A DNA stretch of 64,000 bases from Candidatus Synchoanobacter obligatus (GTDB lineage Bacteria > Pseudomonadota > Gammaproteobacteria > Comchoanobacterales > Comchoanobacteraceae): the NCBI RefSeq assembly GCF_024259865.1, contig NZ_JAKUDN010000002.1, positions 25,001 through 89,000 on the forward strand, written 5' to 3'. Positions 8,401 through 18,243 of this stretch are shown here, piece by piece; position 1 is the stretch's first letter; each line of letters opens with the position of its first letter. A model generated the notes under the pieces. The model saw only the letters and a program-made list of their open reading frames with translations. It was not told the origin of the DNA and searched no databases. The position numbers were made by a program, and so were the translations under genes.

Positions 8401-9963
8401 TCAATCCCACTCGTGGACACTTTTTGTCACCACAGGCTGCACTAAAAATGAATGGTGTGGCGCTGGTGAGTCTATCGTCCATTCCAACCCTTTGGCACAT
8501 TCCCACACCTGCGCTGTTGCTTTCTCTCCCTGCTTAAAAAACACCACCTTAATCACTGCGTAAACAAATATTAGCTGCGCAATCCCAAATAGAAAACCAC
8601 CAATACTCACAATTTGATTAAAGTCTGCAAACTGTAAGGCATAATCAGGAATCCGCCTCGGCATCCCGGCAAGACCTAGAAAATGCATGGGCAAAAACGT
8701 TAAGTTTGCCGCAATCGTGCTTAACCAAAAATGCCAGGCACCCAAGGTTTCAGAGTACATTCGACCCGTCCATTTAGGCAACCAATAATACACCCCTGCC
8801 ACAATTGAATAATAGACCCCTGTAACGATCGCATAGTGAAAATGACCTACCACAAAATAGGTATCTTGATACTGGTAATCAGCAGGAACAATGCCTAACA
8901 TTAAGCCACCAAAGCCTCCCAACGTAAATAAGAACAAAAATCCAATCGCAAACAGCATGGGCGTTTCAAACGTTAGCGCCCCTTTATACATTGTTGCCGT
9001 CCAGTTAAACACTTTGATTGCGGTTGGTACGGCGACCAAAAGTGTTGTAAACATGAAAAATATCTTCACTTCAACACTCACACCAGTCACAAACATATGG
9101 TGGATCCAAACAATAAATGACAAAAATGCAATGCAAGCGATTGCATATACCATAAAATTTGCACCAAATAACGGTTTTCGACTAAAGGTTGGGATAATCT
9201 CAGAAATAATACCAAAAGCCGGCATCACCAAAACATACACCTCTGGATGGCCAAAGAACCAGAATAAATGCTGGAACATCAATGGATCCCCGCCTCCTGC
9301 TGCTGAAAAAAAGCTTGTTCCAAAATGCCTGTCTGTTAGCAACATCGTCACCGTACCGGCTAAAATGGGCATGATGGCTAACAGTAAAAATGCCGTAATC
9401 AACCAGCTCCAAACAAATATCGGCATTCTATGATACGTCATGCCTGGAGCTCTCAAATTAATAATCGTCGCAATAATATTTAACGCCGCCAAAATCGATG
9501 ATAGCCCGAGAACATGAATAGACAATATCATAAAATCCGTACTGGGTGGCCCATAGGTCGTTGATAACGGGGCATACATTGTCCAGCCAAAATTTGGTGC
9601 ACCGCCTTCCATAAAAAACGTACTACCCATTAAACCAAACCCCACTGGTAACAGCCAAAAGCTCCAATTATTCAATCTGGGAAATGCCATATCAGCCGCA
9701 CCAATCATCAAAGGAATTTGCCAATTCGCAAACCCTGCTAACGCTGGCATAATGGCACCAAAAATCATAATCAAGCCATGCATGGTAACCATTTGGTTGT
9801 ATAAGTTAGGTTCTAACAAAATCCTTCCAGGCTGAGATAGCTCCACTCTAATCAGTAAAGCCATTGCCCCTGCTGCTAAAAACATCAATAGTGAAAACCA
9901 TAAATACATCGATCCAATGTCCTTATGATTCGTTGTAGACAGCCAGTAACCCAATTTTCGCAT
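8401..9963 (-). CDS. coxA: cytochrome c oxidase subunit I
   Basis: A 520-residue catalytic subunit of an aa3-type oxidase with about 12 membrane helices. It contains the haem a ligand region MVTMHG near residue 62, the GHPEVY motif that cross-links the CuB histidine and tyrosine, and the GHFHYA pair of haem ligands. The length is normal for the family. It reduces oxygen to water and pumps protons across the inner membrane. Its ATG overlaps the coxB stop as TAATG. Confidence 0.97.
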   Translation of the reverse strand: MRKLGYWLSTTNHKDIGSMYLWFSLLMFLAAGAMALLIRVELSQPGRILLEPNLYNQMVTMHGLIMIFGAIMPALAGFANWQIPLMIGAADMAFPRLNNWSFWLLPVGFGLMGSTFFMEGGAPNFGWTMYAPLSTTYGPPSTDFMILSIHVLGLSSILAALNIIATIINLRAPGMTYHRMPIFVWSWLITAFLLLAIMPILAGTVTMLLTDRHFGTSFFSAAGGGDPLMFQHLFWFFGHPEVYVLVMPAFGIISEIIPTFSRKPLFGANFMVYAIACIAFLSFIVWIHHMFVTGVSVEVKIFFMFTTLLVAVPTAIKVFNWTATMYKGALTFETPMLFAIGFLFLFTLGGFGGLMLGIVPADYQYQDTYFVVGHFHYAIVTGVYYSIVAGVYYWLPKWTGRMYSETLGAWHFWLSTIAANLTFLPMHFLGLAGMPRRIPDYALQFADFNQIVSIGGFLFGIAQLIFVYAVIKVVFFKQGEKATAQVWECAKGLEWTIDSPAPHHSFLVQPVVTKSVHEWD

Positions 9964-11150
9964 TATGTTCCCTCTTTCAGTCCCAGTTTCACCCGCATCT
10001 CAGCCACCATCTCTGGCGTCACAATACTACCTGCATATTGGCCATATTTTTCTTGATCGCCATTTCCCCATGCATTTCTTTCATAAGTAATAACTGCGGC
10101 AATTTCTTCATCGGTTAACTGATCAGCATAAGACTGCATCGCCTTTCCTTGCACCCCCAATAATAAGATCTTAATATGCTCTTCTGGCGGCCCTGTCACA
10201 ATGGCTGTTCCAACAAAAGATGGAAAGACAGGCGGCATGCCCTTACCATCATCCTTATGACATGCGGTACAGTTGGCTTTATAAACCCCTAAACCTTTCT
10301 CCATTACCTGACTTTTATCCTCAAAATCAATAGGCTCACTTTCAGGCATCGCCAACATGATATTTTCTGAATCCAAATCATAAGTTGGCTCCTTGCCTTT
10401 GTTGTCAAGCCACGCTTGATAGTCTTCTTGTGACTTTGCCTCTAAGACAATGGGCATATATCCGTGCATCATACCACAAAGCTCCGTACATTGTCCTCGA
10501 TATATTCCTGGCTTTTCAATGACTGCCCATGCCTCTGACACATACCCAGGCATCGCGTCTACTTTGATTCCTAGCTCTGGCACCCACCATGAATGAATGA
10601 CATCTTGCGACGTGAACAAAAACCGAATTTTTTTATGAATGGGAACGACAATGGGCTTATCGACTTCAAGCAAATAATGCGTTCCTTTCTCTTCCGTACC
10701 CGTTATTTGCCCGTAAGATGTTGCCAAATTACTATAAAAAGAAATATCCTCATCCAGATAATCATATTTCCATTTCCACTGAATCCCAGTGACCTTAACA
10801 CTGACATCTGCTTTAGAGGTATCCACCATATCTAACAATACGCGTGCTGCTGGATAGACCATTCCCATCAATATAATCAATGGTACAATTGTCCAAGCAA
10901 TCTCCACTGCGATATTTCCATGAAATGTCGCTGCCTTGACCCCTCTAGATTTACGATGTTTTAAAATGGTATACGTAATGACACCAAAGGTTAAAACACC
11001 AACAACCAAACATATATAGAATATTAACATATGTAATTGATAAATATCATGGCTAATCGGCGTGACGCCTTCTGGCATATTGACCAATGGCACTGCTACT
11101 GCTGAATAACACAGTATGAGTCCTACTAAATTCCACATCCTTTTTAACAC
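9963..11150 (-). CDS. coxB: cytochrome c oxidase subunit II fused to cytochrome c
   Basis: About 395 residues. An N-terminal signal-like segment and two membrane helices are followed by the periplasmic cupredoxin domain with the CuA site (HSWW and GQCTELCGMMHGYMP). A C-terminal cytochrome c domain has the haem motif CTACH and a later methionine-rich stretch as possible axial ligand. The fusion defines a caa3-like oxidase that takes electrons from quinol-cytochrome c reductase through its own haem. A GTG at 11150 has AAGGA six bases upstream; the ATG at 11156 directly abuts that site, so I prefer the GTG. It is the first gene of the cox operon, divergent from folA. Confidence 0.95.
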   Translation of the reverse strand: MLKRMWNLVGLILCYSAVAVPLVNMPEGVTPISHDIYQLHMLIFYICLVVGVLTFGVITYTILKHRKSRGVKAATFHGNIAVEIAWTIVPLIILMGMVYPAARVLLDMVDTSKADVSVKVTGIQWKWKYDYLDEDISFYSNLATSYGQITGTEEKGTHYLLEVDKPIVVPIHKKIRFLFTSQDVIHSWWVPELGIKVDAMPGYVSEAWAVIEKPGIYRGQCTELCGMMHGYMPIVLEAKSQEDYQAWLDNKGKEPTYDLDSENIMLAMPESEPIDFEDKSQVMEKGLGVYKANCTACHKDDGKGMPPVFPSFVGTAIVTGPPEEHIKILLLGVQGKAMQSYADQLTDEEIAAVITYERNAWGNGDQEKYGQYAGSIVTPEMVAEMRVKLGLKEGT

Positions 11151-11181
11151 GCACATTCCTTAATTATGCAACCAGGCACAT

Positions 11182-11210
11182 TTGCTATGTTACTAAAACT
11201 TCGTTAAAAT
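11182..11210 (+). promoter_or_regulatory. promoter for folA
   Basis: TTGCTA at 11182-11187 and TAAAAT at 11205-11210 with a 17-base spacer, 23 bases before the folA start. Confidence 0.45.
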
Positions 11211-11233
11211 GTCCAAAAGATTAGCGACTCATT

Positions 11234-11746
11234 ATGAACCTCTCAATCATTGCTGCTTTTGATCATAATCAACTGATTGGAAACAACAATAAATTACCCT
11301 GGTCAATCCCTGAAGACTTGGCTTATTTTAAAAAACACACCCTGAACGGCACCATTGTCATGGGAAGAAAAACATTTGATAGCATTGGAAGGGCTCTCCC
11401 AAAAAGGAAGAATATCATTATATCATCACACCATAAGACCTACCCAAACACAAGCTGCATCCACCATCCCAGCATGCTCTTTGAACTAGAAACGACCACT
11501 CCTATTTTTATCATTGGTGGCCGCTCTATCTACCAGTTTTTTTTACCGTATACCCAAACGATGATCATCACCCATATTGACCATGCTTTCAAAGGCGATT
11601 GCCATTTCCCAACCATTGACTGGCAACAATGGTCCTGCCAATCAGAAACCATTGTCCCAGCTCGTGAAGACAAACCTTTTACACACAGATATTGCATTTA
11701 TCAACGACAAGATAGTGATCTGCCTTCGGGCCATGATCCTGAGTAA
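11234..11746 (+). CDS. folA: dihydrofolate reductase
   Basis: A 170-residue single-domain DHFR that reduces dihydrofolate to tetrahydrofolate with NADPH. Visible family features are the N-terminal beta strand LSIIAAFDHN, the LPW loop at about 21-23, the catalytic acidic residue in IPEDLAYFK, the NADPH-binding MGRKTFDSIG and the IIGGRSIY motif. The length is near the usual 160. The last 68 bases overlap, tail to tail, the end of the large gene on the opposite strand, so one of the two C-termini is probably an extension. Confidence 0.95.
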   Translation: MNLSIIAAFDHNQLIGNNNKLPWSIPEDLAYFKKHTLNGTIVMGRKTFDSIGRALPKRKNIIISSHHKTYPNTSCIHHPSMLFELETTTPIFIIGGRSIYQFFLPYTQTMIITHIDHAFKGDCHFPTIDWQQWSCQSETIVPAREDKPFTHRYCIYQRQDSDLPSGHDPE

Positions 11747-14700
11747 TATCCCGCAATCCCATTTTGGTACATAACCCGCCAAACGCAATCTCATCACCCT
11801 GCTTGATCACCAAGCTAACGTCAAAGTCCATGACCTGAAGATCATTTGTATGTATCAACCCACTATATGTTGCCCATATAAAACCAACCTCTGGGTATTG
11901 ATCCAAAAATCTTTTTACCTCAACAACCAATCCTTGTTTGGTCGCTGGCAGCAACGCACCATATAAATGCACCCCACAAGCGTTTGCAATCCAATGCACT
12001 TTAGATCTATAAAAATGCCTCTTCACACTTGACCAAATCTCTTTGGTGAATTGCCACTCTTTGTTGGATCGCAATAACCGCATGTCTAAATCATCATGTG
12101 CTTCAGCAACGGTTGCAAACAACTCACGGCAAAAACGATCTTCTTCATTGTAAGGATTGTGAACAAAACTGACTCTATTAAAATGATACTTCATCCACCC
12201 TTTAATATTTGCAAACCGACTACGACTAAAGCGATGTCCTGCTCTATATGCTTTAAGTAAACCACGCCATACATCTTGATACACAGCCCAGAGTGAAATG
12301 GCGCCTGTCTCAATCAAGTACGCAAACATTCTATGCATTTTATGATGTTGATAGACATACTTTTCAGCAAAAACCGAGACAATACCTTTCATCAGGTTCT
12401 CTGGAATACCCCACTCAAACATTGATTCAATATCTTGGTCTTTCCAAGTATAATTGACTAAGAACTGATGCCAAATAGTTGACATATCCATGAGTGCACT
12501 AGACGCCTTAATCCCTTTATAACGCGATGGTGACGATGTGTATGCCATGGCAACTTCCTGCAAGCTAGCACCTCGAGCAACCAACCCCTTTAACGCCGCT
12601 TGAAAATCTTCTCGTGGACTTGCATTTAGCAACAAAAAGGCCTTTTCTCCCTTGATCTGAAGCTGATAATGGTTCGTTAAACATTTTGAAAAGATAGCCT
12701 CGAGTTCCTTGACTGGAACTTGGCTGCTACATAACCAACGGTTGCCCGAGGGGCCACTTGCCATCTGAACATAAACACTCCCTGGCTGGTGCGTTTGTTC
12801 AGGCGCACCAATCATCAGCTGCTGGTGCTTATTCTGAGCGATACGTACGCCTGATTGCTCAACAAAATATTGATCTGGTAAAAACAAGTAGCCACTGGGT
12901 TGTTCAGCAATTGGCCCAACATACGAAAACATCTCGTTATCAATATGAACCTGATATGGTATCACAAAATCTTTATATGTCAGCTCAACAAACCATTGTT
13001 GATATAAATCCAGTTGTAGCATGTACTTCTTCTCTTGACGATGCCCTTTTTCTTCGTGCGAGCTTTTCTTATAGCGCGACTTATTACGTTTTTTCTTCTT
13101 TGTTTCTTTAGGGAGAAGAACAGGGTTCTTTGAAAAACCCAGAGTCGCACACTCACCATCCATAGGTGGTAAAAAAAACAATGCCCCAAAACCTTTTGAT
13201 GACATGGCAAAATCATCCCACACACTCGATATGCTGGTATATGGCACATCATCACCTAAATCAAGAGGCCCCCTCCCCCTTGACTGGTCCAGCTTAGACA
13301 GCATCTTATCACTTAGCTTAATACTTTGATTTTCAAGAACACATAGTAATTTAGAAAAGTGATGAATGATTGTCACCATCTCTAGTAGCCGTGATTCACT
13401 CTCTACTCCAATAGATAGGCGCATGATCCTACCAACACCTGACAAATTGGATAAGGAAAAGCCAAAACTCATTCTTTGACAAACACCCAGCTTTTGGGTT
13501 AAAAATTCTATGATTTTACTTGCCCCTACATCACTTGAGCTAACGATTTTCAATGATATATATGGCATCTGTCCATCCGTGTTTGGTATCAACACCAAAC
13601 CCTTTTCACCCAGAACATGTTGAAGCTGATTATAGACATACCGTGTATTCTCTTGCACTATTTGGGTATATTGGCTGATTTCTTCTGATGTTTCTTGAAG
13701 CAAGAAACAAATATAATACTCAATACGCTGCAGCCCTTCGCTGGCGTTATAGCTAGGTAACGGATCACAACCAAAATGAATGTATATCCCCCCTGGTGTA
13801 ATATCCGAACCTAGCTGCAACAGTTTTGCACAACTCTGAAACATATGTATGTCTAAGGCGCCCTCATCGACTAAGCCCTTTAATTCTCTCAGTGTTTCTT
13901 GTAGAAAAGGATCACGATAATCATCCATGGTGATATCTAATGCCAAGATTAATCGATCTAGTCCTGATTCTATTCGCCCTTTTGTAATTCTCTTCACAAT
14001 CGCCACAATATCTTGAGGAAATTGGTCCTCTACTGCTGCATTATTGGGATGCAATTCAGCAAAAAGCATATCAGGATAGGTTTCAAGATCCTGGAGATTT
14101 TGTTGCATATCAACCCTAACACCAAAATGTTTCGCGCATGACATCAGTAGATGCTGGCTCTCAAAATATTGCTGATTGGTCACCGCAATTGTCTTCACCT
14201 GACGTCCCATCACATAGCGCACAATGAGCTGTGTTATCACTGACATAGAGTATGGATATAGCTCAGCAGATGTAGGCTCTAGACCCAGATTCTTGGTCAC
14301 CAACGCTTTTAACGACAAACGTCGAGTATCACGTTTACATAGTGATGGATGACAAAATACATAAACCAACTCACTTAACGACTCATGAGCAAAAACCCAG
14401 TGATGCAATGTTTTGTCTTTGCTTTGTAAATAAGGAACGACTTCATGATCAACCAAATATTGAAAAACAGGCTTAATTTGCTCATCCAACATCGCTACCG
14501 TTTTATTATATAACTTCTTCATGGCTCGACACAATAACTGAGCGCTTTTATCAGACGCCTCTGACTCAAATAAATGCTCCATCAAAGGCCCTGAAGCTAT
14601 CTTCGAACTAAAAAATCGCCTCTCTACATCCCTGTCTATGGCGTATGAGTTTAAGGCTCTGGCTTGCTGAATTAATTCCAAATTCATCTCTGCCCGCGTG

Positions 14701-15278
14701 GCCACCAATCCCGCATTATTAACCAAAGACTCTGGCTCCCCATTATTACAAAGCTTAACCTTACCCTTATTTCCAATCTTTCCTCGCCAAGTAAATACAA
14801 TCTCAGAAGACGCTTTATACAGCAGCATGACCTCGCCAGACCTCCCAAGAATCATGCTAGGGATCTCATGGCAGTTATCCAATGTTATCTCAATTTCAAG
14901 TATCTGGTTCTTACCAAGAACATTAGCACTCTTTGTTGGTGTTCTATCCAAATATTGGTACAGCATCGCAACACCTCGTTCTGTTGTTAGTCGAGCACTG
15001 GATTTGCGACCACATAACTGCTGAATACTATTGATGATATCTTTAGGCAATAAGTCTTTTGCTAAAGCCCAATAAATTCTACCGTCAGTGCGCCAATAAG
15101 AGGCGCGTATGGGCTGATATGATATAGGAAGGGGTCTTTGTGCCTGACGACTTAACGTATCATTTATAACTGGCGCATTACGATGACCATACTGGTATAC
15201 ATACACGTATAATGCAGAGCATAACGCCAGCTGTTTCTCCTGGCTCGTCACCCCCTTTAAAAACACTTTCAAAAACAT
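11679..15278 (-). CDS. giant hypothetical protein with a PLP-enzyme-like segment
   Basis: A 1199-residue protein without a confident family and without a signal peptide or membrane helices. Residues about 338-505 show an order reminiscent of fold-type I PLP enzymes: a YPYSMSVIT segment, alternating hydrophobic strands, a strand ending ALDIT (D448), and QSCAKLLQLGSDITPGG with K485 where the cofactor lysine would stand. This is only a weak resemblance. Residues about 765-790 form a Lys/Arg-rich linker (KETKKKKRNKSRYKK), after which a second, unrelated half of about 400 residues follows. The gene stands alone, convergent with folA and divergent from topA. Function unknown. Confidence 0.7.
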   Translation of the reverse strand: MFLKVFLKGVTSQEKQLALCSALYVYVYQYGHRNAPVINDTLSRQAQRPLPISYQPIRASYWRTDGRIYWALAKDLLPKDIINSIQQLCGRKSSARLTTERGVAMLYQYLDRTPTKSANVLGKNQILEIEITLDNCHEIPSMILGRSGEVMLLYKASSEIVFTWRGKIGNKGKVKLCNNGEPESLVNNAGLVATRAEMNLELIQQARALNSYAIDRDVERRFFSSKIASGPLMEHLFESEASDKSAQLLCRAMKKLYNKTVAMLDEQIKPVFQYLVDHEVVPYLQSKDKTLHHWVFAHESLSELVYVFCHPSLCKRDTRRLSLKALVTKNLGLEPTSAELYPYSMSVITQLIVRYVMGRQVKTIAVTNQQYFESQHLLMSCAKHFGVRVDMQQNLQDLETYPDMLFAELHPNNAAVEDQFPQDIVAIVKRITKGRIESGLDRLILALDITMDDYRDPFLQETLRELKGLVDEGALDIHMFQSCAKLLQLGSDITPGGIYIHFGCDPLPSYNASEGLQRIEYYICFLLQETSEEISQYTQIVQENTRYVYNQLQHVLGEKGLVLIPNTDGQMPYISLKIVSSSDVGASKIIEFLTQKLGVCQRMSFGFSLSNLSGVGRIMRLSIGVESESRLLEMVTIIHHFSKLLCVLENQSIKLSDKMLSKLDQSRGRGPLDLGDDVPYTSISSVWDDFAMSSKGFGALFFLPPMDGECATLGFSKNPVLLPKETKKKKRNKSRYKKSSHEEKGHRQEKKYMLQLDLYQQWFVELTYKDFVIPYQVHIDNEMFSYVGPIAEQPSGYLFLPDQYFVEQSGVRIAQNKHQQLMIGAPEQTHQPGSVYVQMASGPSGNRWLCSSQVPVKELEAIFSKCLTNHYQLQIKGEKAFLLLNASPREDFQAALKGLVARGASLQEVAMAYTSSPSRYKGIKASSALMDMSTIWHQFLVNYTWKDQDIESMFEWGIPENLMKGIVSVFAEKYVYQHHKMHRMFAYLIETGAISLWAVYQDVWRGLLKAYRAGHRFSRSRFANIKGWMKYHFNRVSFVHNPYNEEDRFCRELFATVAEAHDDLDMRLLRSNKEWQFTKEIWSSVKRHFYRSKVHWIANACGVHLYGALLPATKQGLVVEVKRFLDQYPEVGFIWATYSGLIHTNDLQVMDFDVSLVIKQGDEIAFGGLCTKMGLRDITQDHGPKADHYLVVDKCNICV

Positions 15279-15494
15279 CTACCCTCTCAAAAAACATTTA
15301 AAGTAACATAACTGCTTCAAACTGTCTTTAAAACAAATCGTATATTTAAAAAAATAATATTTGGTCTCTAATCATGAGAAAAATATCCTTAATATGCAGG
15401 TTTGAAGGTGAAAAACATCCCCTATTATCAATATTCTATTCCTTATTTGAAAAATACGTGCTATAACATACCCATATCAACGCTGGATTTGACT

Positions 15495-17732
15495 GTGAGC
15501 AAGCAACAAACACTGGTGATCGTAGAGTCTCCAACAAAAGCAAAAACCGTAGGCCGAATGGTTGGGTCATCCTATACTGTTCTAGCCTCATTTGGGCATG
15601 TTTTCGAACTAATCCCTAAAAATGGTGCTGTTGAACCTGACAATCATTTTCACATGAACTATCAGCCCGTTGAAAAAAACTTAAAACATTTAACAAAGAT
15701 TGTTTCCTCAGCAAAAAAATCTACCACCTTAATTTTAGCAACTGACCCCGACCGCGAAGGTGAAGCAATTGCTTGGCATATTTGTGAATACCTTAAAGAG
15801 AAAAAGGCTTATGACCATCTGACCGTTAAACGCTCAACATTCCACCAAATCACCAAGAAAGCAATTATTCATGCCATAGAGAATCCGAAAGATCTCAACA
15901 TGCATCTTGTTAATGCACAACATGCTCGACGTGCAATGGACTACCTCCTGGGATTTAATATTTCCCCCTTAATGTGGCGAACCATTAAGCCGGGAACCTC
16001 TGCAGGAAGAGTACAAAGCCCCGCATTGAATCTCATTGTATCCAGAGAAAATGCCCGTAACCAATTTGAGACACAAGAGTATTGGTCAATCACAACAGAA
16101 TCTAGCATTCAAAAGCATCCTGTGACACTCACTTTATACGCCCAAAACCAGGATAAATTGGATAAGTTTGCCATTACAAACGACAAAGAAGCACAGAAAA
16201 TTGTCTCAGAGATACAAAAACACAAATCAGCCGCTGTTTCTGACATCAAATCTCAAACACGCTCACGTAACCCTAAGGCACCCTTTACCACGTCAACCCT
16301 ACAGCAAGAAGGTTCAAATAAACTTGGATTTCCCACAGCAAAAACCATGAAAATTGCTCAAGAGCTTTATGAAGGAATTGATATTGATGGACAGCAAGTC
16401 GGTCTGATCACTTATATGAGAACAGACTCTGTCCACATTGCCACAGAAGCCATTCCTGAAATTAGAGACTGTATTGTCAACACCTATGGGTCTGACCATA
16501 TTCCTGACAGCCCAAGAGTCTTTAAAACCAAAACAAAAAATGCTCAAGAAGCACACGAAGCAATCCGCCCAACGCATTTTGATTTTCCACCCAATAAAAT
16601 TAAAGAAGCATTAAGTAGCGATCAACTCAAACTGTATCAGCTTATCTGGTCAAAAACACTGGCGTCACAAATGATACCAGCACAAATTGACAGCACCAGT
16701 GTCTTTGTTGATATCGACCAGTTCCAATTAAAAGCAACCGGCTCTGTAATAAAAGTCGCAGGGTTCTTAAAAGCCTATGATGACGACCAAAAACAAGAAA
16801 GCAAATTGCCTCAAATTCATGCAGGTGATTCTGTTGCACTACTTGAAACCAACCCACACCAACACTTTACTGAACCACCACCACGTTATACGGAAGCCAG
16901 TTTGGTCAAAGAACTCGAAGAACTTGGCATTGGGCGACCATCAACCTATGCCTCAATCATCAGCACGCTGAAAAAACGCCAGTACGTTGAGATTGAAGGA
17001 CGTAAATTCATTCCTACCGACATTGGTGATGTGGTTAATAAATTTTTGACGCTCTACTTTACCATGTATATTGATCATCAGTTTACTGCCAAGATGGAAG
17101 ATTCCTTAGATGATATCTCCAGAGGTGAGCAGGGCAAAGAAGCTTTATTAACCACGTTTTGGACAGGACTCAGTGAACAAGTGCAAACCATCAGCTCTGA
17201 TGTCAAACGAAGTGATGTCACCCATGAAGAGCTTGATGAGAAATGCCCAGAGTGCGATGCCACATTACTATTGAAACTCGGAAAGCATGGAAAGTTCATT
17301 GGCTGTAGCCAATATCCTGAATGCAACTATACGAGACCATTAAATGAATCGGCAGAAAAGGTTGAAGAGAAAATTGATAAACCATGCCCTGAGTGCTCTA
17401 GTGATTTGATCAAAAAACATAGTGCAGCAGGTTCATTCATTGGCTGCAGTAACTATCCCAAATGTAAACATACAGAACCTTTGCCTGAAAACATTACCGA
17501 TGTTGATTGTCCAAAATGTGCCAAAACCAAACTGATTAAGCGCAAATCGCGACGTGGGAAAGTATTCTTTGGCTGCCCTGCGTATCCAAAGTGCAAATAC
17601 GCAACTTGGAATACGCCAATCAAAAAAGCCTGCCCAGCATGTAAGTGGCCTATTATGACTGAAAAAGTTTTGAAAAAGGGCACTGTCATCGAATGCCCTG
17701 AGTGTAAACATAAAATTGATTCTGATGCTTAA
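15495..17732 (+). CDS. topA: DNA topoisomerase I
   Basis: About 745 residues from a GTG start; an upstream extension to a TTG at 15402 has no family counterpart. The enzyme relaxes negatively supercoiled DNA by cutting one strand. The TOPRIM motif IVESPTKAKT lies at about 9-18, and the DxD-type acidic cluster is in the segment ATDPDREGEA. The catalytic tyrosine is Y307 in GLITYMRTDS. The C-terminus holds at least four CxxC zinc-ribbon repeats (CPEC, CPEC, CPKC, CPAC) from about residue 584, as in long proteobacterial TopA. The end overlaps the start of tsaC by 8 bases. Confidence 0.95.
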   Translation: MSKQQTLVIVESPTKAKTVGRMVGSSYTVLASFGHVFELIPKNGAVEPDNHFHMNYQPVEKNLKHLTKIVSSAKKSTTLILATDPDREGEAIAWHICEYLKEKKAYDHLTVKRSTFHQITKKAIIHAIENPKDLNMHLVNAQHARRAMDYLLGFNISPLMWRTIKPGTSAGRVQSPALNLIVSRENARNQFETQEYWSITTESSIQKHPVTLTLYAQNQDKLDKFAITNDKEAQKIVSEIQKHKSAAVSDIKSQTRSRNPKAPFTTSTLQQEGSNKLGFPTAKTMKIAQELYEGIDIDGQQVGLITYMRTDSVHIATEAIPEIRDCIVNTYGSDHIPDSPRVFKTKTKNAQEAHEAIRPTHFDFPPNKIKEALSSDQLKLYQLIWSKTLASQMIPAQIDSTSVFVDIDQFQLKATGSVIKVAGFLKAYDDDQKQESKLPQIHAGDSVALLETNPHQHFTEPPPRYTEASLVKELEELGIGRPSTYASIISTLKKRQYVEIEGRKFIPTDIGDVVNKFLTLYFTMYIDHQFTAKMEDSLDDISRGEQGKEALLTTFWTGLSEQVQTISSDVKRSDVTHEELDEKCPECDATLLLKLGKHGKFIGCSQYPECNYTRPLNESAEKVEEKIDKPCPECSSDLIKKHSAAGSFIGCSNYPKCKHTEPLPENITDVDCPKCAKTKLIKRKSRRGKVFFGCPAYPKCKYATWNTPIKKACPACKWPIMTEKVLKKGTVIECPECKHKIDSDA

Positions 17733-18243
17733 CATTGATCAAGCTGTTCAGCACTTAAATACTGGCGGCATATTAATCTACCCAACAGAAACTGTTTATG
17801 GCATAGGCTGCTTACCCTCAAAAACACAAGCCCTTAATCAGCTATTAGAGATAAAAAAACGCCAGCGCCAGTTTATTTTAATTGCTGATGACTGGCAACG
17901 CTTCAATCACTGGGTCGATGAATCTATGCCACTAAGCCATCTCAATACTCCCAAGCCAACAACCTTTATTGTTAAAGCAGCAACACATGTCCCAGATACA
18001 CTAAAAAACCTTCAGCAAGAAATCGCCATTCGGAAAATCAAAGAACATGCGATATCTAGGCTCCTGAAGCAACTTGAAGAACCGCTTATTTCAACCAGCG
18101 CCAATCTCCCTGGAGAGGCCACGCCGACTACCACTGAAGGGCTTATGAAAGTTTTCTCATACCCCATCCTAAATGGCAAGCCTGGAGGACAATCTCCCTC
18201 AAGGATCATCCATTTTCAATCAGGTCAAATTATTCGACCTTAA
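17725..18243 (+). CDS. tsaC: threonylcarbamoyl-AMP synthase (YrdC/Sua5 type)
   Basis: A 172-residue YrdC-domain protein that makes threonylcarbamoyl-AMP for the t6A37 modification of ANN-decoding tRNAs. The [11 protein letters not shown] motif at about 20-30 and [11 protein letters not shown] near 130-140 are characteristic. The length matches TsaC, not the longer Sua5. The ATG at 17725 overlaps the topA stop, so the two are probably co-translated. It converges with ftsZ, overlapping its end by 14 bases. Confidence 0.92.
   Translation: MLNIDQAVQHLNTGGILIYPTETVYGIGCLPSKTQALNQLLEIKKRQRQFILIADDWQRFNHWVDESMPLSHLNTPKPTTFIVKAATHVPDTLKNLQQEIAIRKIKEHAISRLLKQLEEPLISTSANLPGEATPTTTEGLMKVFSYPILNGKPGGQSPSRIIHFQSGQIIRP

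Noticed and set aside
8891-9433. 180-residue frame antisense to coxA
   Set aside because: It mirrors the conserved coxA codons, which easily leave an open antisense frame.
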